A DNA stretch of 64,000 bases from Corallococcus carmarthensis (GTDB lineage: Bacteria; Myxococcota; Myxococcia; Myxococcales; Myxococcaceae), in the NCBI RefSeq assembly GCF_003611695.1, contig NZ_RAWE01000012.1, positions 35,905-99,904 on the forward strand, written 5' to 3'. Of the stretch, positions 26,612-33,866 are shown piece after piece; within the stretch, counting starts at the first letter, position 1, and the number at the start of each line of letters is the position of its first letter. A model generated the notes under the pieces. It did no database searches, was not told the DNA's origin, and was given only the letters and a program-made list of their open reading frames with translations. The translations under genes and the position numbers were made by a program.

Positions 26612-27373
26612 ATGGCTCGTCGGAAGATCGTCGCTGGCAACTGGAAGATGAACAAGACGGTGCCGGAAGCGCTCGCGTTGGTGCGGGAGCTTCGCGGCGC
26701 GGTGGCGGCGCTGGGCGACAAGGTGGAGGTGGCCATCGCCCCGCCGTTCGTGGCGCTGCAGCCCCTGCACGTCGCGCTGGAGGGGGCGCCCCTCCAGCTG
26801 GCGGCGCAGAACTGCCACTGGGAGTCCTCGGGCGCCTTCACGGGGGAAATCTCCGCGCCGATGCTGGCGGAGCTGGGGTGTGCCTACGTCATCGTGGGGC
26901 ACTCGGAGCGTCGGCAGTTCTTCGGGGAGACGGACGCCACGGTGAACAAGCGGGCGAAGGCGGTGAAGGCCGCCGGGATGACGCCCATCGTGTGCGTGGG
27001 TGAGACGCTGGCCGAGCGCGAGTCGAACCAGACGCTGGCGGTGGTGGAGCGCCAGGTGCGGGGCGCGCTGGAGGGCTTCTCCGGGGCGGACGTGGCCACG
27101 TTCGTGATGGCGTACGAGCCGGTGTGGGCCATTGGGACGGGCCGGACGGCGACCACGGCGCAGGCGCAGGAGGTCCACGCGGCCATCCGGGGGCTGCTGG
27201 CCCGGCTGTACGACGAGGGGACGGCCGGCAGGGTCCGCATCCAGTATGGCGGCAGCGTGAAGCCGGACAACGCTGCGGAATTGCTGGGGCAGCCGGACGT
27301 GGACGGTGCCCTGGTCGGGGGAGCGAGCCTCAAGGCGGCCGACTTCGTGGCCATCGTGAAGGCGGCGGGCTGA
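26612..27373 (+). CDS. tpiA: triose-phosphate isomerase
   Basis: 253 residues. The catalytic Lys is in GNWKMNKT near residue 13. The His is in [13 protein letters not shown], the catalytic Glu in [10 protein letters not shown], and the phosphate loop is YGGSVKPDN. All four catalytic regions are intact. It starts 36 bp after pgk with GGGGGAGA upstream. Confidence 0.97.
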   Translation: MARRKIVAGNWKMNKTVPEALALVRELRGAVAALGDKVEVAIAPPFVALQPLHVALEGAPLQLAAQNCHWESSGAFTGEISAPMLAELGCAYVIVGHSERRQFFGETDATVNKRAKAVKAAGMTPIVCVGETLAERESNQTLAVVERQVRGALEGFSGADVATFVMAYEPVWAIGTGRTATTAQAQEVHAAIRGLLARLYDEGTAGRVRIQYGGSVKPDNAAELLGQPDVDGALVGGASLKAADFVAIVKAAG

Positions 27374-27457
27374 CGTCGGCATTCCCGTTAGAAGTTGTCA
27401 CCCGTTGACCACTTTGTGTAGGTTGCGCCCTCTTTTCACGGAGCGTTTGGAACACCC

Positions 27458-27862
27458 ATGCTGACCTTCTTCACGATCGTGCACGTCCTGCTCTGCGTGT
27501 TCATGATCTTCGTCATCTTGTTGCAGCCGGGGAAGGACGCCGGCATGGGTTCCGCCCTGGGTGGCGGTGCCGCGACGAGCGCCTTCGGTGGGCGCGGCGC
27601 GGTGACCTTCTTGAGCAAGCTGACGGGCATCTGCGCCGCCTTGTTCTTCCTGACCTCGCTGGGCCTGTCGTTCGTGGGCCTGCGCGGTTCCGTGGCCGCG
27701 GGAGGTTCCGTGGCGACGCCGGCGAAGACGGCCCCGGCGACCCCGGGTGCCACGACGCCTGCTCCGGCGGCCCCGGGTGCGGTGGAGCAGGAGCGCTCCG
27801 CGACGCCTCCGGCGGAGGGCCAGCAGGCTCCCGCGACGCCGGCTCCTGCGCCCGCGCAGTAG
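27458..27862 (+). CDS. secG: protein translocase subunit SecG with Pro/Ala-rich tail
   Basis: 134 residues. The first 75 residues match SecG: two transmembrane helices (FTIVHVLLCVFMIFVILLQP and LTGICAALFFLTSLGLSFVG) around the cytoplasmic loop GMGSALGGGAATSAFGGRGA. A tail of about 55 residues rich in Pro, Ala and Thr is added, longer than in E. coli SecG. It is part of the SecYEG channel. Linkage to tpiA and a downstream tRNA-Leu is the widespread bacterial order. Confidence 0.94.
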   Translation: MLTFFTIVHVLLCVFMIFVILLQPGKDAGMGSALGGGAATSAFGGRGAVTFLSKLTGICAALFFLTSLGLSFVGLRGSVAAGGSVATPAKTAPATPGATTPAPAAPGAVEQERSATPPAEGQQAPATPAPAPAQ

Positions 27863-27880
27863 CCGTCAGGAAGTATCGGC

Positions 27881-27913
27881 TTCACGCGACGGTTGAATTG
27901 GTTGTTGCGTGAA
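27881..27913 (+). other. hairpin after secG
   Basis: TTCACGCGAC and GTTGCGTGAA can form a 10-bp stem (one G-U) with a 13-base loop, 18 bases past the secG stop. No U-run follows. It may protect the mRNA end or separate secG from the tRNA transcript. Confidence 0.5.
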
Positions 27914-27917
27914 TCCA

Positions 27918-27940
27918 CGGGGTCCGGTACATGGACCCCG
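27918..27940 (+). other. perfect 8-bp hairpin just upstream of tRNA-Leu
   Basis: CGGGGTCC and GGACCCCG flank a 7-base loop and end 6 bases before the tRNA. It could be a terminator without U-tract or a processing signal for a secG-tRNA co-transcript. Confidence 0.45.
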
Positions 27941-27946
27941 CCGAAC

Positions 27947-28028
27947 GCCCAGGTGGTGGAACTGGTAGACACACCATCTTGAGGGGGTGGCGCCGAAAGG
28001 TGTGCGGGTTCGAATCCCGCCCTGGGCA
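27947..28028 (+). tRNA. tRNA-Leu (anticodon GAG)
   Basis: Acceptor stem GCCCAGG pairs with CCTGGGC, discriminator A at 28028. The anticodon stem CCATC/GGTGG encloses TTGAGGG with anticodon GAG. The long variable arm is typical of a class II tRNA, and the T arm is CGGGTTCGAATCCCG. CCA is not encoded. Confidence 0.95.
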
Positions 28029-28039
28029 CTCCGAACAAG

Positions 28040-28072
28040 AGCCTCCGAGTCGAAAGACTCGGGGGCTTTTGT
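28040..28072 (+). terminator. intrinsic terminator of tRNA-Leu
   Basis: A 12-bp stem (AGCCTCCGAGTC with GACTCGGGGGCT), GAAA tetraloop, then TTTTGT. The reverse strand also ends in a T-rich run, so it may also stop the convergent glycyl-radical fusion gene. Confidence 0.85.
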
Positions 28073-28092
28073 CGTTTCAGGCCCTTCGCGGC

Positions 28093-31000
28093 TCAGGGCT
28101 CCGCGTCAGGCGTGCTGAGCGGCCGGCGCTGGTGCTGGGCCTGGTGGCCCGGGAACATGGAGACGAAGAACTCCGACCAGCCTCCCATGCGCACCCGGAC
28201 CACGTCGTACTTCTCTGGATCCTTTGCCGCCTTCTCGAAGGTCTCCGGGTTGGCGCAGGTGATGGTCAGGATGTTCGAACCCTGCCCCTGCGCGAACGCG
28301 TGCAGCACCCGCTCCAGCGAGTCCACGGGGAAGTCTTCGCGGATGTTGAAGTCCGTGGGCGCTCCGCTCGTGAAGCCCTCCGCACCCGCGCCGGTGTAGC
28401 CAGACAGCGCTCGCAGGAAGCCCTCCACCTGATGATCCACGGGCTGATCCGCGATGCTGGGTGACGGGCTCAAGTCCGAGGCCAGCGTCTCCCCGAGCCG
28501 CCTCCCATCCGCGGAAGCGCCGCAGGTGGCACCGAACTCCAGGTAGTTCTCGAAGGTGCCCGCACCTGGCTGGATCTGGAATCCGCCGAACGGCTTCTCC
28601 GGCGTCCCGAACCTCCGCGCCAGGTCCACCATCTTCTGGGCGGTGGGCTCGGCTGGCTCCGTGAAGACCCGCACCACCGTCTCCGCCACGCGCTGGATGA
28701 AGGTGTTGCCGAAGCGGTCCACCTCCTCGTGACCCCGGCCGTAGCGGGGCTGCGCCAGGGCCACGTTGCGCAGCGTCTTGTAGCGCTCCGCCTTCGCCTC
28801 GATGCGTGCGGGCCCCGCGAACGTGCTGATGAAGGGCTCGTCCATCTTGTAGCCCCAGTCGCACAGCAGCGCCTCCACCAGTTCCGGCAGCGACGTCACC
28901 GCCGTGTCTGGTTCGAACACCATCTTCCGGATGGCGTACAGCGAGTCGATCACCGTGGAGAGCCCCGTGATGCACGGGGCCACCATGTTGTAGCGGGCTC
29001 CACCCCCATAGAGGTCCAACCCCTTGTCGATGCAGTCGTCGACGAACACCGACAGCAAGGGTGATGGGCACACGGCGCTCATGGTGCCGAAGACCCCCAC
29101 CATGCCATCCGCCTGCTTGGCATACATCCAGCTCAGGTGCTGGAAGAACAGCTCCTGGAGCTGCTCGAAGGAGTGGATCTCCGAAGGTGGAGGCGAGGTG
29201 AAGGACACGCGCTGGCCCCGGAAGTACATGGGGCCCGACGTGCTCCAGTTCTTGCCCTGGTTGAGCGCGGCCTCCAGCGGCGACAGCGCCGTCATCCCGC
29301 CCAGCGTGAACCAGTTCTGCCCGACGATCTGCGGCTCGTAGCAGCCATCGCATGCGTAGTCCCGCGCCGCCTGGAGCACCACCTCGCTGCTCCACGCGCC
29401 GCCGGCCTTCTGCGCCACCGGTGTGGAGGCCGTGGGCTGGACGCCCTGGCCCACGCCATCGCCACTGTGCAGCAACCCGGGGATGATCTTCTCGTCGTTG
29501 AGGAGGATGGGGTGGGCGCCGCCGCTGAGGAGCGCCAGCGCCGCCTCGTGCAGGTACTCGGGCGGGATGTCCTTGCGCACGCGCAATGACAGACACGGCG
29601 CGTTGAGCGGCAGGCGCCGGGCCGCGCGCAGGCAGAGCAGGGTGACGCGGTTGTACGCGGGACGGCCGTCCCCTGGCATGTCATCCGCGAGCGTCCCTCC
29701 CACCGTCACCTGCTGAATCCACTGGTTGTTCGCGGCCCCTTGCGGGTAGTTGCCGCTCATCCCACCCATGGCCAGGTTTCCGAAGGGTTGGTGGTCCTCG
29801 ACGAACTGGCGGTTGAGCTGCACCTTCTCCCCCAGCTTGAGCCAGAAGCAGTCGATGATCTCCTGCGCCTGCTCGTCGTCCAGCACGCCCGCCGCCACGT
29901 CGCGCTCGTAGAAGGGGAAGAGCATCTGATCCAACCGGCCCACCGCCGTGGGCTCGCCAATCAGGTGCAGTCCCGCGTGCAGCGTGAAGAGCAACTGGGC
30001 GGCCTCGAGCATCGTCTGGGGCCGCTCCGTGGCCAGTCGCTGCATCCGCTCCTGGATCTTCAGCAGATTGTCGCGCTCGGCGTGCTGCCCCAGGGGCAGC
30101 TCCGAGGCCATCTTCCCCGCGAGCGCCGCGTAGGCCAGGCAGCTGTCGCGCACGCCCTCCAGGGACAGCACGACGCCCCGGTAGAACTGGCGCTTGCCTT
30201 CATCCTGGGTCGTGTCGTGACGGGCCTGGACGTCCGCCATCAGTCCTCCGAGCCCCCGGTCCAGGGCGCGCTGGAAGCCTGGCACCAGGTGGCCCACACC
30301 CGACGCGGAGCTCAGCCCCGCGAAGAAGTTGCCCAGCTGCTCGTCCTTGCGCGCGTAGTCAATCACATACCGGCCCTGTCCGAGCCCCAGGTTGGGCATG
30401 GCCCCGACGATGAGCTCCACGGGATGGATGCGGTAGGTGTCCGCGCCGTTGATCCAGTTGCCCTGCGCGTCCTGGCGCCGGCCCCTGAAGCCATAGGCGT
30501 CACTGGCGAAGACACTCCCCAGGCTGACCTTGATGGCCCAACCCATGCGCTCGACGACGGAAAGCCCCATCACCTCCCGTGCCTTCGCGGGTCCGTACTG
30601 GCGCGCCACGTAGGCGCACAGGTGCTCCAATTCCTGCTGTGCCCGGTTGACGTACCAGTTGTCCTGCCAGCGGGAGAAGGCATCCGACAGCAATTGCAGC
30701 ACCCGGTTGGACGGGGGCAGGTGCGTCCGGCGCTTCTCGCCGGACATCGTCGCCATCTGGAACAGGTAGTCCTTGTGGTTGTAATGCATGTACCCGTTCG
30801 ACGAGGCCACGTCGAAGTGACGGTCCAACCGGCTCCAGTCCACGCCGGGGAAGCGCTTCCAGTCCTGCTGCTCCGCGGCCTGGAGCGTCACCGGGGCCAG
30901 GCCCAGGTCGGCCTGACTGGGGATGTAATAGAAGCCTCCCAGGTTGGAGCGGACCTCGGAGAGGAGCCGGTCACGCATGAAGCCGCGCTGGTCGCCAATC

Positions 31001-32019
31001 TGCTGGTTCATGATGGCTTCGAGCGCGCGGACGCTCCGGGCGTAGCCCGCGAAGTAGATGCCCGCCTCGTCCCGGAGGCTGGCGCCCTTGGCGAGCAGTT
31101 CGGCGTTCTTCGTGGTGTCCGCCTGCCCGAAGGGCAATCCCAGCCGGAGCACCTGCAGCGTGTTGCCGTGGGCGTCCTGCACGCGGGCGCTCTTGATGTG
31201 GCTGCGCTGGTCCTGGGTGGGGATGAGGATGTCCTCGGTGGTGCGCCCCACCAGGTCCTCCACCTGCTGCGGGCTCATGTCGAGCAGGTGCTCCCAGTTG
31301 AGCGCGAAGCGCTGCGCGAGCACGAAGGAGGCACCCAGGTGCGCTGGGTCCTCGAACCCGACCAGGGTCTGCTCCTGGATGGAGACCGGGTCGGACGGGT
31401 TGTTGAGGTTCTCCGAGAAGCGGCAACCCAGCACCTTGCCTCCGCGCTTGTCCGGGCGCGTGGACTTGGTGGCCGCCTTCTGGTGGTCATGGGGCCCGGA
31501 GCGCACGCAGCGCGCCTCCTCCTCCAGCCGCGCGCGGATGAAGGCGAAGACCGCGTCGCAGTGGGCCTCCTCGTCGGACTTGATGTGGAACCACAGGTCA
31601 CCCTGCGAGTCGACGAACGTCCCGTTCGAGCGGGAGAACACGGCGGAGCGGCAGGCTGGCGAGGACTCCTCCGGGAAGGCCAGCTTCATGCCTTCGGGAA
31701 GGTCGGTCCCTTCCTCGGCGCACCACTCCTGCCAGAGCTGGAAGCCCACCCCAACGATGGCGGAGGTGTTGGCGCTCCCGTAGTGGGCGTGGATCTCCTC
31801 GCGCACGTCCTGCATCAGCTTCTGGAGGAGTGCTTTGGTCAGCGGCTCACCGGACCCACCTGGCGTGCGCCAGAACGTCGCGAATACGGCGTAGGGCGAA
31901 GGGTAGACCAGGCCTCGCTGGACCAGGGACCAGAGCTCATGGCTGAGCTGGTTTCCCTGCTGCGTGGACAGCGACTTCGCGGACTGGTTTTCTCGTGCAA
32001 GGACTGACGGCGTGCGCAT
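28093..32019 (-). CDS. DyP-type peroxidase fused to a glycyl-radical enzyme (pyruvate formate-lyase family)
   Basis: 1308 residues from the ATG at 32019, chosen because GGGAG lies 7 bases upstream; upstream in-frame starts at 32064 and 32097 lack one. Residues about 85-370 look like a dye-decolorizing peroxidase: proximal-type His in RSHIK (H274) and distal Arg in VLRLG (R292), the 18-residue spacing of DypB. The GxxDG Asp motif is altered (RFSENLNNP near 200-208). Residues about 535-1308 are a full glycyl-radical enzyme: thiyl Cys and Glu in DGCYEP (C893, E895), the segment CPSPLLSVFVDDC, and the C-terminal glycyl loop RVRMGGWSEFF (G1280). The GCxEP motif places it with dehydratase/lyase types rather than true PFL. 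No radical-SAM activase is in the window. The reaction is unknown. Confidence 0.88.
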   Translation of the reverse strand: MRTPSVLARENQSAKSLSTQQGNQLSHELWSLVQRGLVYPSPYAVFATFWRTPGGSGEPLTKALLQKLMQDVREEIHAHYGSANTSAIVGVGFQLWQEWCAEEGTDLPEGMKLAFPEESSPACRSAVFSRSNGTFVDSQGDLWFHIKSDEEAHCDAVFAFIRARLEEEARCVRSGPHDHQKAATKSTRPDKRGGKVLGCRFSENLNNPSDPVSIQEQTLVGFEDPAHLGASFVLAQRFALNWEHLLDMSPQQVEDLVGRTTEDILIPTQDQRSHIKSARVQDAHGNTLQVLRLGLPFGQADTTKNAELLAKGASLRDEAGIYFAGYARSVRALEAIMNQQIGDQRGFMRDRLLSEVRSNLGGFYYIPSQADLGLAPVTLQAAEQQDWKRFPGVDWSRLDRHFDVASSNGYMHYNHKDYLFQMATMSGEKRRTHLPPSNRVLQLLSDAFSRWQDNWYVNRAQQELEHLCAYVARQYGPAKAREVMGLSVVERMGWAIKVSLGSVFASDAYGFRGRRQDAQGNWINGADTYRIHPVELIVGAMPNLGLGQGRYVIDYARKDEQLGNFFAGLSSASGVGHLVPGFQRALDRGLGGLMADVQARHDTTQDEGKRQFYRGVVLSLEGVRDSCLAYAALAGKMASELPLGQHAERDNLLKIQERMQRLATERPQTMLEAAQLLFTLHAGLHLIGEPTAVGRLDQMLFPFYERDVAAGVLDDEQAQEIIDCFWLKLGEKVQLNRQFVEDHQPFGNLAMGGMSGNYPQGAANNQWIQQVTVGGTLADDMPGDGRPAYNRVTLLCLRAARRLPLNAPCLSLRVRKDIPPEYLHEAALALLSGGAHPILLNDEKIIPGLLHSGDGVGQGVQPTASTPVAQKAGGAWSSEVVLQAARDYACDGCYEPQIVGQNWFTLGGMTALSPLEAALNQGKNWSTSGPMYFRGQRVSFTSPPPSEIHSFEQLQELFFQHLSWMYAKQADGMVGVFGTMSAVCPSPLLSVFVDDCIDKGLDLYGGGARYNMVAPCITGLSTVIDSLYAIRKMVFEPDTAVTSLPELVEALLCDWGYKMDEPFISTFAGPARIEAKAERYKTLRNVALAQPRYGRGHEEVDRFGNTFIQRVAETVVRVFTEPAEPTAQKMVDLARRFGTPEKPFGGFQIQPGAGTFENYLEFGATCGASADGRRLGETLASDLSPSPSIADQPVDHQVEGFLRALSGYTGAGAEGFTSGAPTDFNIREDFPVDSLERVLHAFAQGQGSNILTITCANPETFEKAAKDPEKYDVVRVRMGGWSEFFVSMFPGHQAQHQRRPLSTPDAEP

Positions 32020-32298
32020 TCGGCGTCTCCCGGGCTGGGCGGAAAAAGGGGCCTGTCTGTCCATGGAGCCCCCCGCCCAGGACGTGCCATCTATCAAACG
32101 GAGGCAATTCCTGTCATGTCACGGCGGGTCGAGGGTTCATGTCAGGGGAAACCACTAGCATGACATTCATTGGCTGGGTGGTTCCCGTTGACCCGGCGAG
32201 CGTCCACGGACGCCGGAAGTCGCGTTGTCAGGCCGGCCCACGCTGGACCGTCGACGGCCGCGCCGGGCCATGACCGTCGGGCACGCCAGGAGGCGGGA
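32020..32298. other. divergent spacer between the DyP-GRE fusion and the Dbr1-like gene
   Basis: 279 bases of mixed GC. No gene seen. It must contain promoters for both flanking genes, but no clean consensus was found. Two in-frame alternative starts of the fusion lie here (32064, 32097). Confidence 0.45.
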
Positions 32299-33135
32299 AT
32301 GGGTGGGACTGAAGGCGGATGGTACTTCGCGGCCGTGGGCGACGTGCATGGCCAGATGCACGCGATGGTGCGCTTGGTGGAGGGCTGGTCCGCGCGCACG
32401 GGCAAGCCCCTGGCGTTCGTGGTGCAGGTGGGCGACTTCGAACCCCACCGCGACGAAGCGGACCTGGCCACCATGGCGGCGCCCGCCAAATACAAACATC
32501 TGGGCGATTTCCCTGCCTACCACCGCCGCCAGACGGGCTTCCCCTGGCCGGTGTATTTCATTGGCGGCAACCATGAGCCGTACGGCTTCCTGGATGCCCA
32601 GGCTCCTCAGGGCCTTGAGGTCACTCCCGGTTGTCATTACCTGGGGCGCGTAGGGCAGGTGGAACCACGGGGCCTTCGCGTCGCCGGGCTCTCCGGCATC
32701 CATCGCGAGGATGTGTTCCGGACCGCACGTCCGTCCCTCCTGGACCCCAGGTCCGTGTCCCACAAGGCCTTCGCGTACTTCAACGAGGAGGACGTGGACC
32801 GCGCCATGGGGCTCCGGAACATCGACGTCCTCCTGCTGCACGACTGGCCCTCTGGGCTGATCGCGGCCTCGGACGCGGCGGCGTTCGAGCACCAGCGGCG
32901 CAGCGTGAGCCACGACACGGTCGGGAATGACTACGCCCGCATGCTCGTGGAGGCGCTCCGGCCCCGCCTCGTTCTCTGCGGCCACATGCACCGGGCGTAT
33001 CGCGCCACCATCCGGCACCCGTCTGGACAGGTGTCGGACGTGGCCTGCCTGGCCAGCGTGCGCCAGGGGCTTGAGTCACTCGCTGTGTTCCATGTCTCCT
33101 CGGACAGGCTCACCGAGGTCACACGGACTCGCTGA
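32299..33135 (+). CDS. metallophosphoesterase related to RNA lariat debranching enzyme Dbr1
   Basis: 278 residues from the ATG at 32299, with AGGAGG 5 bases upstream. Calcineurin-type metal motifs are complete: GDVHGQ (14-19), GDFE (45-48), GGNHE (89-93), HDWP (181-184) and GHMHRA (228-233). Beyond these general motifs it matches Dbr1 specifically. EADLATMAAPAKYKHL (53-68) parallels Dbr1 EADLxxMxxPxKYxHM, FIGGNHE is followed by HYLGRVGQVEPRGLRVAGLS as in Dbr1, and HDWP is a Dbr1 hallmark. Dbr1 has Cys in the first motif; here it is Asp as in most phosphoesterases. It probably cuts a phosphodiester in nucleic acid. There is no intron or retron next to it. Divergent from the peroxidase fusion. 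Confidence 0.88.
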   Translation: MGGTEGGWYFAAVGDVHGQMHAMVRLVEGWSARTGKPLAFVVQVGDFEPHRDEADLATMAAPAKYKHLGDFPAYHRRQTGFPWPVYFIGGNHEPYGFLDAQAPQGLEVTPGCHYLGRVGQVEPRGLRVAGLSGIHREDVFRTARPSLLDPRSVSHKAFAYFNEEDVDRAMGLRNIDVLLLHDWPSGLIAASDAAAFEHQRRSVSHDTVGNDYARMLVEALRPRLVLCGHMHRAYRATIRHPSGQVSDVACLASVRQGLESLAVFHVSSDRLTEVTRTR

Positions 33136-33139
33136 GTCA

Positions 33140-33168
33140 TTGAGAACGTGTAATCCAAGTTTTATGAA
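33140..33168 (+). promoter_or_regulatory. candidate sigma-70-type promoter of the TIGR02265 gene
   Basis: TTGAGA (33140-33145) and TATGAA (33163-33168) are exactly 17 bases apart in an A/T-rich patch, about 145 bases before the downstream start. Confidence 0.6.
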
Positions 33169-33171
33169 ACA

Positions 33172-33187
33172 TCACGGCCAGCCGTGA
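33172..33187. promoter_or_regulatory. 16-bp palindrome at the predicted transcription start
   Basis: TCACGGC-CA-GCCGTGA is a perfect inverted repeat beginning 4 bases after the -10 element, where a repressor would block transcription. Confidence 0.5.
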
Positions 33188-33311
33188 AACAAAGGTGGGA
33201 CGTCTCAGACCCGGGTCGGAGGCCGGGGGCTTTCGGATTCACGGTCCGGATGGGTTACACTTCAACGCGACACGGCGGAATGGGACCGCCGGGCCGTTGC
33301 TGGGGTGATTC

Positions 33312-33854
33312 GTGGAAGAGGAAATTGTCTATCGCCACACGGTGGAGGGCTTGTTCCGCTCCATCGGTGACCGTCTCACTCCGGAGCTCCGCGCGAAGCT
33401 GACCGCGGTGGGCCTGGACCTGGACGCGCAGTCCCCGCGCAACACGTCCCGGACGGTCTTCGCGGACTCCCTTCGCGTCACCGTGGAGCACCTGTACCCG
33501 GAGTTCGACGTGAGCGAAGGCTACCGGCGCCTGGGCGTAGGCATCATCCAGGGGCTGGAGCAGACCGTGCTCGGCAAGTCGCTCGTGTCGATGTGGCCCA
33601 TCTTCGGCCCGCAGCGCGTCGTGGTCCGCATCCAGGAGAGCTTCGAAACCGTGAACAACTACATGAAGTCGGAGTTGCTCACCCAGGGACCCGGCCACCA
33701 CCTCATTCGTGTCAACGAGTGCAACGGGAACCCGGGCTACCTGCGCGGCATCATCGAGGCGGGGCTCGTGCGGGCTGGCGCGAAGAACCTGCGCGTGGAG
33801 CCCTTCGACTTCGACGGCCACGCCTGCTCCTACCGCATCCAATGGGCTCCCTGA
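33312..33854 (+). CDS. TIGR02265/DUF2378-family myxobacterial protein
   Basis: 180 residues with a GTG start. The sequence (FADSLRVTVEHLYPEFDVSE, GYRRLGVGIIQGLEQT, NECNGNPGYLRGIIEAGL) fits the paralogous family found in many copies in Myxococcales and almost nowhere else. No catalytic motif is apparent and the function is unknown. It is preceded by a clear promoter with a palindrome. The beta-helix lipoprotein starts 12 bp later, so the two may be co-transcribed. Confidence 0.87.
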   Translation: MEEEIVYRHTVEGLFRSIGDRLTPELRAKLTAVGLDLDAQSPRNTSRTVFADSLRVTVEHLYPEFDVSEGYRRLGVGIIQGLEQTVLGKSLVSMWPIFGPQRVVVRIQESFETVNNYMKSELLTQGPGHHLIRVNECNGNPGYLRGIIEAGLVRAGAKNLRVEPFDFDGHACSYRIQWAP

Positions 33855-33866
33855 TAAAACGGGGAA

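Noticed and set aside
24254..27382. 1042-codon antisense frame opposite gapA-pgk-tpiA
   Set aside because: Shadow of three certain glycolytic genes.
27395..27424. Promoter before secG (TTGTCA and TAGGTT)
   Set aside because: 18-base spacing and poor -10; secG can be read from the upstream glycolytic promoter.
29740..32007. 755-codon plus-strand frame opposite the DyP-GRE fusion
   Set aside because: Low-complexity His/Arg/Val sequence; the minus-strand frame has intact catalytic motifs.
32299..33135. Retron or group II intron next to the Dbr1-like gene
   Set aside because: No reverse transcriptase or msr/msd-like structure seen within the flanking genes.
28093..33135. DyP-GRE fusion and Dbr1-like gene as one functional system
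   Set aside because: They are merely divergent neighbours; nothing in the sequence links their chemistry.
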